A stretch of 64,000 bases of DNA from Leptodontidium sp. MPI-SDFR-AT-0119. Lineage: Eukaryota; Ascomycota; Leotiomycetes; Helotiales; Leptodontidiaceae. Numbering within the stretch: position 1 is the stretch's first letter; the number at the start of each line of letters is the position of its first letter. Under the pieces are notes generated by a model. The model searched no databases. It saw only the letters and a list, made by a program, of their open reading frames with translations, and was not told the DNA's origin. The position numbers were made by a program, and so were the translations under genes. Of the stretch, positions 35,262-46,968 are shown piece after piece. The DNA is taken from the NCBI GenBank assembly GCA_020726505.1, contig JAHLEZ010000053.1, positions 60,603-124,602 of the forward strand. The letters are read 5' to 3'.

Positions 35262-35950
35262 AGGGGATTTCTAGGTCTATTTAACTACTTTCGAGTTCTC
35301 GTATTCGCTCTCGTATTCGCTCTTCAGGAATGTATTACTTCCGTTTGCGTAATATTCAAAGGAATGTATTATTTCCGTTTGCGTATTATCTTTATTTAAA
35401 GGAATGTATTACTTCCGTTTGCGTATTTATTTTTATTTAAAGGAATGTATTATTTCCGTTTGCGTATTTATCTTTATTTAAAGGAATGTATTATTTCCGT
35501 TTACGTATTACCTTTATTTAAAGGAATGTATTACTTCTGTTTGCGTAATATTACGGAATATATTATATCCGATTGCATAAGGCTCTTGCATAAAGCTCTT
35601 GCATAAAGTTTTTATATAAGCTTATATTCTTATAATAGTAAGGTATCGCGAGAGGCGAGGCGTTATTAATAAAGTGAAGTCTTAAGCGAGGTACTTAAGG
35701 GGGCTAAGTGAGCGACGGCGGGATCTTAAGCGAGGGGCTTAATAGAGCCGCTTCTTAGTTCTAGCGGTAATTTCCCTTTTTTTAGGCCCTTAGAAGACGT
35801 AGTATATAATTATAATTAGCGATTAAACTCTTTATTAGTAAGAGGATTCGCCTTAGCCTCGTCCTAAATAGGCTTATAATTGTGAAATAGAGAATGATGG
35901 TGTGAATGATGATTCTATTGTAAAGGGGATTTCTAGGTCTATATAACTAC
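35262..35950. repeat. Two dispersed copies of an LTR-like segment
   Basis: The sequence ggggatttctaggtctat, followed by (t/a)taactact, occurs at 35,264 and 35,925 in the same orientation. Upstream of each is a similar tgtgaat/gtatgat stretch. It may represent ends of short LTR-like units around the minisatellite; no target duplication was found. Confidence 0.4.
35328..35560. repeat. 40-41-bp tandem repeat, six units
   Basis: Starts of aaaggaatgtatta occur at 35358, 35398, 35439, 35480 and 35520, with a first shorter unit at about 35,328. Each unit contains (a/c)ttccgtttgcgtat and an ATCTTTATTT-type spacer. C/T differences at fixed positions (tacttcc / tatttcc) fit RIP. Confidence 0.9.
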
Positions 35951-36369
35951 TCTAGCTTATCACGTGTGTATTCGCTTAGGTAACTGAATTAGGTAAATGT
36001 AAGCTCAAACGAGCTCAAACGAGTCTTTACCAAATACAGTTGCTTTCCGGTAGTTTGAGACGCAGAGCCCGGAGCTTCGTACAACCACTGTTTTAGCCTA
36101 GGAAAGCCGTGTATCAGAAGCCTTGGATTTCATGGCTGTAACCTGTGGACGTCAGAGCTTTGTATCAGACGTATGTGGCTTGTTTTAAGCTATTTCCGGC
36201 CGATTAGGCCTAGAATAGGTTTTGTTGAGTATATAAGCGAGGTAGTTATATTATAATCTTTATAATAATTAGCGGCTAAGGCTACTAAATACTAACGCTT
36301 TATTAATACTCGTGTTATATTAGTAACTTATTAATTCTCGAGTTTTAAGTCGTTTTTAAGTAAAATAGT

Positions 36370-37700
36370 GACGCCGGCAGAGCTAGGTAGGGCCTTGTCC
36401 CTTAGAGAGGGCGGGGGAGAGTCTAGTAAGATATTTTCTTTGTCTCGAGGGTACTAGAAGGCCTTAGGGGACTTAATCTTCTTTATAGTTAATAATAAGA
36501 GCGATCGGCTCCCGGCCTAGACTAATAAGAGGGAGGAGGAGCTAAAGTTAGGCGGGATTTCTAAGCTACGCGGATTACTTAAATTTATAAAGGCCCGCTA
36601 GATTATTTCTTCGTGATACTAGACTTATTATTAATAGACTTATTAAATAGATTTAATAGTTAAGTCTACTTGTAACCTAAGTTAAAGTAGGCCTTAACTT
36701 ACGCCCTAGAGCGTTAAGCTGTGTAAGACTTAAGCTTACTCTTTTTACTCCGTCTTAAACTTAACGAGGACTTATAAGTCGTACTTTATAAGGCACGCGG
36801 TCTTAGGTAGTAATAAAGACTAAGACAGGGTCTAAGATAATTAGTTAAGTTTAATTATTAATCCCTCCTTAAGTGCGGAATCGACTGAGGCTTTAAGTAT
36901 AAACAATTTCCCTTTTACTAAAGAGACAAACGACAAGGGCGACGACGACGACGTCTTATATTATTTCGATTTTGTAAATCGAGTTTACTTTGACGAAGTA
37001 AAACCGGGGGTAAGCGCTAGGGTTTTAGAGACGTGAGAAGGGTTTAACAAGGAGTACTCGATCGAGGGACGCGGGGTCGTCGGGCTATTGTCTTTTAACT
37101 TAAGTCGTTTAAGACTTAGTAGTACCTTAACGGCTAATCTTAAGGTCTATTCTCGTAACTTCTTTAATAAATAAGTCCTTAATGTCGTTAAGTAAAGCTC
37201 CTTTAAAGTAAACTCTATAATTTTATTTTATAAGACTTATTAAAATACAAGCTCACTTAACTATTAGCGCGCAGTAAAAATAAAAGTTTAATTAAATTAT
37301 CGAGGGCAATAGATCTCGCTCTTTCGCCTTCTCGAGTTAGTTCGGCGGCAGGCCTACTAACGACGCTACTTCTTGTCTTGCGAATCCTTCCCTATTAAGT
37401 CTTAAGTAAAGATATTATTTTACGGATTGTCTTAGTACTTAAAGTAATATATTTATTATCTAAAGGTAATAAAGAGGGCCTTAGTTAGTTCTTACTTACT
37501 AGAGTCGAAATAAAGTGGAGTTTAAGATAATAAGCGAGGTATAAAAAACGTAAGAAGTAACGTAAGAAAGAAAGTAAAAGAGAGAAGTAAGTAAGGATAA
37601 ATAAGAGGTAAGGGAGTAAAAAGGAAAGTAAAAGGCGGCTTTATATATTTTAAGGAAGGGGGATTTTATTATTAAAGTCTATAATATTTAATTTTATATA
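36370..37700 (+). pseudogene. Gag-like coding remnant of an unidentified LTR retroelement
   Basis: A long plus-strand stretch with coding-like composition starts near TPAELGRALSLREGGGEF (36,370) and includes GDDDDVLYYFDFVNRVYFDE (about 36.94 kb), interrupted by many stops. The sequence just before it looks like the end of an LTR and leader. I see no protease, integrase or reverse transcriptase attached. Assignment as gag is inference from position and composition only. Confidence 0.3.
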
Positions 37701-37907
37701 TAAGTATTCGTACTCGTAAATTAATCTCCGCTAAAGATTTTAGCGGAAATCCGCACTAACGTTACCCCCTTATATAAGCCGAGGGCTATCTCTATTAAAA
37801 TCTCGAGTAGAGATTATCCCTAGCGTTATTTCCTCTCACTTTTTTAGCGGAGATTATCTTTAACGCTATCTCCCCTTGCTTTTCTAACGGAGATTATTCT
37901 TAGCGTT

Positions 37908-38196
37908 TGTTAGATTTTGACTTCGGTAACTCGTGCCGATTCTACGCTAGAGAACAGCCGAAGTAATCTCCACTGCTTACGAGGCCCGGAAATTACTCTC
38001 GTATTCGATTACGTAGTCCGTAAGAGCCACGTAATCGATTACGTAGTCGTCGAAGCTTCTAGAGAAGCTATTATTATGTATATAACTACCGAAGAGCCCT
38101 TATAGCTCTTCTCTCAAGTAAGCAATTTACTTTGTCTCTAATCACGTGTTCACCTACTGCGCTTCCTCTCTTCTAATTGGCCCACTTATTCTCACA
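37908..38196 (+). repeat. LTR copy (289 bp) without matching target duplication
   Basis: TGTTAGATTTTGACTTCGG ... TTATTCTCACA, TG...CA ends. It is about 93% identical by eye to the inverted copy at 62,701-62,991. The flanking 5-mers differ (GCGTT on the left, ATAAT on the right), so this copy was either one end of a longer element or was rearranged after insertion. It cuts the old Copia protease region. The short frames inside it are LTR sequence. Confidence 0.85.
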
Positions 38197-39419
38197 ATAA
38201 TATTAACATTAAATCCTTTAACGACAGCGACGTTAAAAAGCCTTAAGTCCTCGGTGTTTAGTCTATTAGGGCCATAGAGAGCACCCTTAAAGACACAAGT
38301 ACCTCGGCCCTTAACAATAAGGCTCGACGTTCCGGCTTTAACACTGTCGTCGTTGGTTAATTTGACAAAGGTCTTAGGCTTTAATAGAATAACCAAGTTA
38401 CATTAGCAAAAAAAATTGGGCGCAGCCGTCCGCCTACGGCGCCGGAGGCGCCATTTGGCGCCTAAGTTGTATATCGAAAATTTTAGGGATAGCTACATAT
38501 TATACTAATTTTAATTAACCGCCGAGGACGCTTACAACGCGGTAAGTGCTAATAGTGCCGTAGGTGGTCCACTTTTTATAGCGGGGCAATTAAGCGAAGA
38601 ACATCAAAATATTCTAAGTCTCTTCTTACGTACTTACGTACGTCTTACTTATATACGTACTATATATATACGTTATAATACACGAATAAGGCTAGGGCTA
38701 AGGTAAACTTTGCTTAAAAAAAATTATATACTAATTATATTTTTTTTAAAGTAAAAATTCATAATATAAGAGCTTTACTAAAGCTAGTTTTAAGAACGTG
38801 TATTTAAGTGTGTAGCCTTCGGAACGGAAATATTAAGATGCCGTGCAAACGGCCGCCAAACGGCTACTAGCTGGCGAATAGGGGTAAGCGACTAACTCGT
38901 ACGGCGCCATTCTGCCGATAAGATAATCGACTGGCCCTAAAGGCGGCCGCTGGCGCCGGAAGCACTAATAGCCGATTAGCGAATATTCTGCCAAACAATT
39001 TTTTGCTGATGTAACTAAATGAGTGGTAGCGTCGTTATTAAGTAGGGTGCTCTTTAAAAGCGATTGTTGATTTATATCGATAATAATATAAATTCTAAAG
39101 GTAGCGAGAGCCTCGTCGAGTAACTCCGGACTGATTACATAAGCATTAACATTGCTAGGGTACTTCGGTAGTTTTGAGGCTTTTGCTAAGGTTATTAGAA
39201 AAGACAAGGAATTTTCAGAGGTTGTTCCATTAGTAATTTCTTTTATTACTACTTATCTTTACCCTTTTTTGCTAATTACTCGCTTAAGGTTAGGAAACTC
39301 CTTTTTAAGCTTAATTCGGGTTTCCTTGATTTCCTTCGTAAACAGGAGGTTGCGCAGTTTGTCCCCGGTTAAGCCGTCGTAATAATATCGAAGTTTATAA
39401 CACTCGATCACTTTATGTC
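38197..39419 (-). pseudogene. Old Copia element: gag end and protease (minus strand, part 1)
   Basis: The minus strand reads VIECYKLRYYYDGLTGDKLR (39.4 kb, end of the gag zinc knuckle), a linker, then LLNNDATTHLV (about 39.04 kb; protease active site, the family has D-S-G-A). After a 611-bp insertion it continues with TFVKLTNDDSVKAGTSSLIV and KGRGTCVFKGALYGPN. The codons join across the insertion point in the same frame. The fragment is abruptly cut at 38,197 by an LTR. It continues upstream at 46,969, beyond a younger Copia. It is RIP-mutated only mildly. Confidence 0.75.
38401..39011. mobile_element. 611-bp short TIR element inserted at TA
   Basis: The ends CATTAGCAAAAAAAATTGG and (inverted) CATCAGCAAAAAATTG are flanked by TA on both sides (38399-38400, 39012-39013). 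Taking the element out with one TA restores the surrounding Copia protease frame. The interior has no coding capacity. It holds several GGCGCC palindromes (38,434-38,462, 38,905-38,960), so it is a MITE-like non-autonomous element, probably of the Tc1/mariner type. Confidence 0.75.
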
Positions 39420-39675
39420 TGTCGGTGCAGTACCGGTTTATGTACCACGCCGCATGTGTGAATATATTCTAATGCGAGTATAGTAATAGAGTAATAAATA
39501 TATAGTTCAAAATTTATATATATTTTAAGAGAGTGTAAGGAGAGTTAGACTATATACTACGAAACCTTACTGAATCTTCACTGAAACTAGTCCGGCTAAG
39601 CTCTGACCCTTGACTTTGACCCGCACCCCCTTTTCCGAATTAAAGTATACTCATATAAGGACTTATAAACTAATA
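39420..39675 (-). repeat. 3' LTR of the complete Copia
   Basis: 256 bp. The outer end (39,420-39,465) keeps C/G-rich sequence (GTCGGTGCAGTACCGG), while the inner end is A/T-converted (ctcatataaggacttataaa) compared with the partner LTR. Confidence 0.92.
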
Positions 39676-40379
39676 TAAGCAAAACTTCTTTTAGAAAAAC
39701 TATTTCTAATACACGTAAAAGTAAATAACGAGTAATATAAGAAATAACAAATAAAATAATAGAGTATTTAATAGCGTCTGACCCCGATTTGACAATGTCC
39801 CGAAAGTGCCCCGAAAGGGGCCCGAATCTAGCGAGACGCAGTAGCGAAGCTAAGCGAGAACTAATAACAATAGGAACCCTTAGTATTATATAACGTAATA
39901 AATATATATATGTCGCTTTCCTCTAAAGATTTAGAGTCTCTTTTAGTTAATATATATATAATCACTATACGTATATTACTTTCTGATCTCTTTAATTCAC
40001 TTAATATAGCTCAAAAACTGACATTTCTAAGAAGACTATATTAAATCAAATAAATAACCCAAAAGTAAATATACTCTTCAGAGATAGTTTAGTAAGGAAA
40101 CGGTGTACTAACTAAAAATAGTACTTATACTAATACTTATAAGAGCGCTCGACCTCGCCTACTATAAATGTTACATTTGGTGCGTTCGCCTCCTTACAAA
40201 GAATCCGTCTCACGAATGTGTTTTTAATAATCTTAAGAGTAAGAAATGCGCGTACTACGTAAAGAAAAAGTCCCGGTATAACTTAGTAAGTATTCTTATT
40301 TCTTTTTCTTATTCTAAATCGTATCTAAATCCTCGCCGAAAGTACTTTAAATATACAATTACTAATATATAACAGATTC

Positions 40380-41060
40380 TGTAATTTGTCGCCGAAGAAT
40401 ACCTTCGTCTAGTTACTGCCCTCGAAGTAAAAGATAAAGAAGTTATTATTACTACCGCTGAATTAATTAATTTAGTATTATTAGTCGCTATTACTAGTAT
40501 ATTAAAGACTACTAAGGAGTTGTCGCTGGCGTTATTAAAGAAAACGCGCGTTATATGCCGGGAAATCGCTAGCCTAGCTAGCTCGTAAGTAATAAGTTAA
40601 CCCCCTTATTCCTTTTTAATATTAAGGCTCCTAAGTATTAACACTTTATATAATAAGAGACAATATTAGTCTTAAACTAGCTCCTCACCGTCGTCTCCTC
40701 TGCCGCTACTAAGCGTAGTAAGGAAGACGGCAGTGAAGACGATCTTCTTATTAAGCGCCCTCGCTAAAGTCGCCGCTATAACGCGGAAGAGAAAGACAAG
40801 GAACCTCTTCTAAATATCTATAAGTAAGGGATTCGGCCCTATTTTAAATTAACTTCGTAATAAGTTCTTTATAGCGGCACTTTCTTTATACTATTATATA
40901 AGAATAGCCCCCTATAGTAAAACCGGCAATTTGTCCCTATTAAAGTATTGTCGCAAGGCCGCCCGTTAGTACTTTAAATTAAAGGGTATTTAAAACCAAA
41001 TCAAATACGTTTCTGACTTTATAAATTAATTAAATATAAAAATAATCGCAAGTAATAAAT
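40380..41060 (+). pseudogene. Coding-like remnant antisense to the Copia, unidentified
   Basis: On the plus strand a 66-codon stop-free run (VAEEYLRLVTALEVKDKEVI...) is followed, in another frame and through several Gln-position stops, by RYNAEEKDKEPLLNIYK, IRPYFKLTS and FILLYKNSPL. Codon-like composition and TAA/TAG at plausible Gln positions suggest a real former gene running against pol, in the 1.6 kb between RNase H and the 3' LTR. I recognise no family. It could be an extra open frame of the retroelement, a captured gene or an insertion. Confidence 0.35.
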
Positions 41061-44000
41061 CAATAAATAAGAGTTGTAAGGAAATATACAAAAAATCAAC
41101 GAGTATAAGAAACCCCTTCGTTACTAGTCCGAATTAACTCCAGTTAACTATTAAACTTAACCCTCTATCTTAATAATGAGAATATTAATATTAATAAAAT
41201 CCCGAAGAGCTTTATTTAAAGCACTCTTCATTATAGCGTCGGCAGGATTATTAGTGCCATTAATCTATCGAACCTCTATTAGCTCTCTACGCTTATATAA
41301 TTAACGAATGGCTATAATATCAATTATTAGGCGCTTCTCTTTCGTTATACTAAGCTTAATAATATACTTATAAAGGGACAAAGAATCCGTGCAAATAATA
41401 GTAAGAAGACGCGGAATACTAAGCTTGTTAGTTATTATATTAATAGTAGTACTAAAGGAAATTAACATATTAATACTAGCTACTATAATATATAACTCTA
41501 ATACGAGTACTACACGAGTTACTCTCTTACATTTCGTTAAGCTAGTATATACGATATTACTAGTCAAGGTAAATTGCGTATCCCCCACCGTTTCGGCACC
41601 GATTATTAATACGAAACCTATCTATAAACTTAAGTTCTTATTATTAGCAAAAGAACTATTTATAAAAACGTAGACTTTCGCGGATTATAAGTCAACTAGT
41701 ACGTATTAAAGTCCCCTCTCTAAGTTGTTTATTTATTATTTAAGACGTAAGTTTAAGGCCTTAACGTCGTCTTCTGTTAAATCCTAATATTATACTACGA
41801 CTAAGAGATTAAATATTACTTCTAGCTAACAAATAGTAGTAAGGTAGGCCGCACAAGCTCGTTGCTCTTTATAGGCCTTCTTATAATCCTCTTCTCCTGC
41901 GTTAACTAGTTTTAGCCTTACTTCTTAACCCTTCTAAGATATATAAAGGTTATCTTTGTCTATAGTAATAGTGTACTTATTAAATGTAATAGTTTTAGTA
42001 AGAAGTAATACTTGTATTGGCTTCGTCATAAAACCGGCTTTAGTAATCTCATTCTACTCTTTTATTAAGAAGTCCTTATTTCTTAGAATCAAGGTATCGT
42101 CTGTCTGTATCCCTACGACTCTAAAGTCCTGGCTTTCCTTAGTACTAATTAGTAAACATAAGTCGTATATTAATGTCTCTATTTACAAGTTCTCTACATA
42201 ATATTTGTGGTATATATTAAACTAATAGTTTCCGGACTTAAGTATATTATATAATAGTAGTACTATTATAAATATTATGCTAAGAGGGAAATCTCCTGCG
42301 ATCTCTTCTAGTAGCTATATAAAAATGTCCCGGAGAAGCCTTATCTCTGCCTAGACGTAGGCTTAAGTGATGTCCTTAATAGCCAGATGGGATTCAGACT
42401 AGTTTTAGAGGCGATTTAAGTGCTTGAGAGTAGCGGCTAAAAATATAAGTAACTATTAGTTAAATCGTTAGATTATCAAAGACTAAGTCAAAATCTCTCT
42501 CTTCTCTTTATTATTAAAGTATTAAATTACTAGCCTTGACTTCTTATATAGAGCTGACGTCTCCTTGCCTTTGACTTCGTCTATTATTCTTGACTTAAAG
42601 ATGCGGTAACCTCTTACTCTAAGGTCGTCCTTATAGATAAGCACAAAAACACCCCTTTTAATAAGTACTTCGTATTCTGTCCTTCGGGACTACTAAAATA
42701 ATAGTTCAAGTATTATAATCTTCCCTTTAGCGCGAAGTTTAGTAGATAGCTCTTAGTCCCTCGTCTCTTTCTTAGTTAAAAACACTTTAGTATTGTAATT
42801 GTCATTAATAGTTAGTAAATCTAGTAAGTGTTTTATAAATGGAATTTAGATAGCGATTTAGGGTGGATTTAGTGCTATTTCGGTAGTATTTCTAATTAGG
42901 GATCTTAAATATTACTTATAGATATTCTCTAGTAAGTTTTCTTTTTATTATTTAACACTAAAAGTGTCTGTCTTAAAGGGACGAATTATAATTAATTAGA
43001 ACGTACGTATTCTCTTATTTCTTATATTAATCTTATATAATTCTCCCTTTATGCCTAAGAAATCGTAAGGTCCTGTCTATCCTTTACCCTCTCAATACAC
43101 TAGAACTTAATTATTAAGGTAAAGACTGCAAATATGAGTAGTTCCGGGGCCGTTTTATATAATTAACACATTATGAACTTTATATATAATATAAATTTTT
43201 TATACTTCCTTTATAACTTTCTTAATCGTAGCCGCACGTTACTTAATTAACGAATTTAAGGGATTTAACTCCGTTATTCTAAGGTATACGCCAAAAACAA
43301 GTAGTATAGGGATAAGCCTATTAAGTCTAGCTGTATTATTCACTGCTTTTACTACCATTTATAGTCGGTTTTCGTCGCTTAACTTAGGGTGCTCTTTTGT
43401 AACGATTTTATAGGCACGGCGTAATAGACGGTAGTATTACTTAACTTTATTAATTAAATAGTGTGCCTTAACAAGTATTAGCTTAAGAGTACTACTTATA
43501 GATCTGAGTACACTTCGAAACTCCTTAGAATTGAAATTAGTACTATAGTCGTATACGACGAAATCTAGAGGTCTAAGGTATGTGTTAATTTATATTGACT
43601 TAAATGCGTTAAAGGTAGCCTAAGCCGTAGCGGAACTAGGGGCCTTTTAGAGTAGTTTCGCTACACTAAAACCTGTTACTTTATCTACTATGTGAAGGGC
43701 ATATTATTCTTTAAACATTATAATATTAACGTAAACTGTATAATTAAAGTCGACGTCGTCTTATAACTTAAAGCGGAACTTATGTAAAGTATTTACGTGT
43801 TTCTAGTAATACTCACACATCTCTTTAACCCTTAATATAACTTCTGAGTTATGCTCATAACTAGCTTAATTTAGCAAGTACTAAAGACGTCTTACTGAAG
43901 GGTGTCTAAAACGTTTATATAGCCGATGTATTTCTAGTTTAATTAAGTAGTATATATTTATCGTTTTAATAAAAGTGTCCAGTAATTAACGATATTAATC

Positions 44001-46712
44001 CAAAAGTAGTTATAAATGCCTATACTTTCGTATAATTAAGTGCTTCTTATCGCCCTAAATCAAGACGTTGCACAAGTTGTTATATTACGTATTTAACGCA
44101 TTTAGCTATTATAAACAAACTAGAAATGGGATATTTACGTCCACGATTTAAAAGTCCATTTCTCTAGTTAAAGTATTAACTGTAACAACCCCTAGAGACG
44201 GTCACGAACCGGCACCGAATGTGATCCGGCTTTAGCCCGCCTAACTAGTGTTAAACTTGACATCTTAAATTCACTATAATACCCGTAACTAATTAATCCC
44301 TCCCGTGTTTTTATTAAATGCCCCTGTGTTAATTAATAAACCTTAGAAAAATCTATCTATTTATTACGTTATATAAGCCTCACTTAGAATAAGTCTCTTG
44401 ATTTTACTTTTTAAGATATAAGTAGCCTTTCTTTCCTTAAGTTAGCCTATGACTTCTCGTGCGTTATATTATACTTCACTTATTATAAATATAGTCGTAA
44501 AGTTTGTAGTACTATTACTACTATCGTCGTCGAAACTCTTTAAAGAATCGTTAATATTTATTAAAGTGTCTAAATCCACATCTTAGTAACTTCCTAAATA
44601 ATGTCCAAATATAATCCGGTTTTAGTCCAAATTAGGGTCGATCCCCTTAATATAAGCTAAGTAGCTCCTGAAGGTCTTATTTGTGGCCTTCACTCTTTTG
44701 GCCTTACGTGCCGCGAAGTATTATGCCTTTGACGCTACTTACTCTTCGTTAGAGTAGCGACTATTATAATAATCTATCTTCTTATAAATAATATAGCCTA
44801 TATAACTTAGTATAAGCTGGAATTTATCTCCGCGTTTGTTTTTACTTAAAAATTTCATCCTGCGGTTAGAGTAATAAGCCGCCTTATCTACAACATAAGA
44901 TTAGTAGCGATTCGTATGTGATTCGAAATACTTACTTACCCTCAATCCCGAGTTATAAGTTACCTTAATACTAATAGCGGAGCGAAGACTATTTATTAAC
45001 GTAAGAAAGGTAAGGGGTGCCTGAAATAAGGCCATCTTAAAAAAGGGGTCCCCTAATATTCCCTATATAAGCTTATTACGGAGCGTCTTATCGTTTCGTA
45101 TATTGTTATCTTTTAGGCCAAATTAAATACTTTATAATTCCTTGGCGAAGTTCTTTAATTAAGTTAGCACTAGTTTCCCCGTCTAGTAAAGCTCCTCTTA
45201 AAATAACGAGAAAGTTAAACTAAACCACTAACTAAGGAACTTATTAATTCTCTCTTCCGTCTTAAAGTGTTCGCAAGTCGTTTTAATAAGCTTATTAAAT
45301 AAGTACCCCTTATTTTAGAAGTACCGGTAATAGTACAAACTAGCTCTGTCTCGTAACATCGACAAAAAGGCTCAGTTCTAGACCTTAGTCTTAATAAATA
45401 CTCTTTAACATAAGTCGGCGAAGATATAGAGCTTCTTATTTAAGTAGTCCTTGTCTTTACTATATTAAAGCTCCTTAGTGTATATCTTAATAAGGTTTAC
45501 TAACGATTTTACTTAGTCTAAGGTTAATAGATTTATAATATACTATAATAACTAAATCGGCTCCGTATATAGTCCAGTAGTCCTAAGAACCTTAAATAGT
45601 AATAATGACTCGTCCCGTGGGTGTATTACTGGCGTTAGTGTGGGATTCGGTAACGCGTAGTTATTTAATCTCCACAAATAGAGATTACTTAAGGAATCCC
45701 TCCTAAGAGTAAATAAGAACTCCTTCTTTAGGATTATAAATAAGGGGGTTATATTATATAAATCCTTAACCTTATCTCCTTTAGTAAGGGAGATCTTAAG
45801 TAATCTTAATAATTAAATCGTCTTTATAAGCTTTACTCTTAACCCTTCTGAAGGAGTATCTTCTTTTACAGAATAAATGACTACCTTTAGTTAGTATTAT
45901 AAAGATATTAGGGTTTGATTTTATTAAAGTATTATTAGGAACGGCGGTAGTAGTCGAGAAAGTGATTCCCGGATGTAATTCGGTACTAATTTAGGGTAGT
46001 TCTAAATTTACATCTTTATTTAGTCCTCTGGCTACAAATTTTCTTTAGCTTATACTGCCTCTACTAAAGCCTCTACTATCCTCGTCCCCCTTTATCGTCG
46101 TATAAACACACTAAAGGCTCGTAAGTTGTCTTTAAGGTATATACGTTCTATAGCCTCAATTAATCTAAACTCCTTTACCGTCTAACCCTTAAAATACTCT
46201 TAAAAGTCCTAGAAAAGGAATTCTCCCTTAATACAGCCGTTATAAAAGGACTTACGAAACTTCCGCGAGTATACCGTCGTATCTCTTATAAAAGCTAAAC
46301 TAAGATTTAGCGTTTCTCTTAGTGTAGCCGTGTTATTAAATGTTTCCGGGGTTAACTTTAACTCTAGCGTATAGTCTAAAGTATCCGCTATTATGTCAGA
46401 TACGATTCGTAAGTAATCTAATAGGTTCCTAAATAAGTTTCTTAAAGGTCCAAAGTTTTAGATTTAAGGATATTAAATTAACAGTCTTCGTAAAGTAACT
46501 GTCGTATTATAATAGCTCTTTTCTAATGTGTAATTGTCTTAGTCGAGTCTTAAGAGAGAAGTTGCCTTCCCTTTACGATCTAAAAAAGGTAAAATGCCCT
46601 TTAAGGAAAATACAGTGAAGTAGTCCTTAAGTTAAAGCCTAAAATCCGCTCTATAGCCTAAGACCTTTTCTATCTATAATAAGGTTAACAATATAAGCTT
46701 ACTACTAATTAG

Positions 46713-46968
46713 TGTTAATATAGTACCAGTTTATATACTACGCCGTATATATAAATATATTCTAATACGAGTATAGCGATAAAGTAATAAATATATAGTT
46801 TAAAATCTGTATATATTCTAAGAGAGTGCGAGGAGAGCTAGACTATATACTACGAAACCCTACCGAATCTCCACCGAAACTAGTCCGGTTAAGCTCTGAC
46901 CCCTGACTTTGACCCGCACCCCCTTTTCCGGACCGAAGTATGCTTATGCAGGGACCTGTGGACCAACA
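46713..46968 (-). repeat. 5' LTR of the complete Copia
   Basis: 256 bp. Here the inner end is A/T-converted (gttaatatagtaccagttta) and the outer end (46,920-46,968) is preserved (ATGCAGGGACCTGTGGACC). The mutation pattern is thus a mirror image of the other LTR. Confidence 0.92.

Larger units (their letters stand above)
39420..46968 (-). mobile_element. Complete, RIP-mutated Copia retrotransposon, 7,549 bp
   Basis: The 256-bp LTRs at 39420-39675 and 46713-46968 are flanked by the 5-bp target duplication ATGTC (39415-39419, 46969-46973). Coding is on the minus strand, so 46713-46968 is the 5' LTR. An integrase segment reads DDVDFNYTVYVNIIM (about 43.75 kb). An RNase H segment at 41,301-41,588 includes RVTRVVLVLELYIIV and TKEKRLIIDIIAIR. 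The order integrase then RNase H is Copia-type. Stops are frequent. Between RNase H and the 3' LTR there are about 1.6 kb not explained by pol. Confidence 0.9.

Noticed and set aside
38154..38396. An independent 80-codon gene on the minus strand
   Set aside because: Its sequence is the Copia protease tail (LTNDDSVKAGTSS) running into an LTR.
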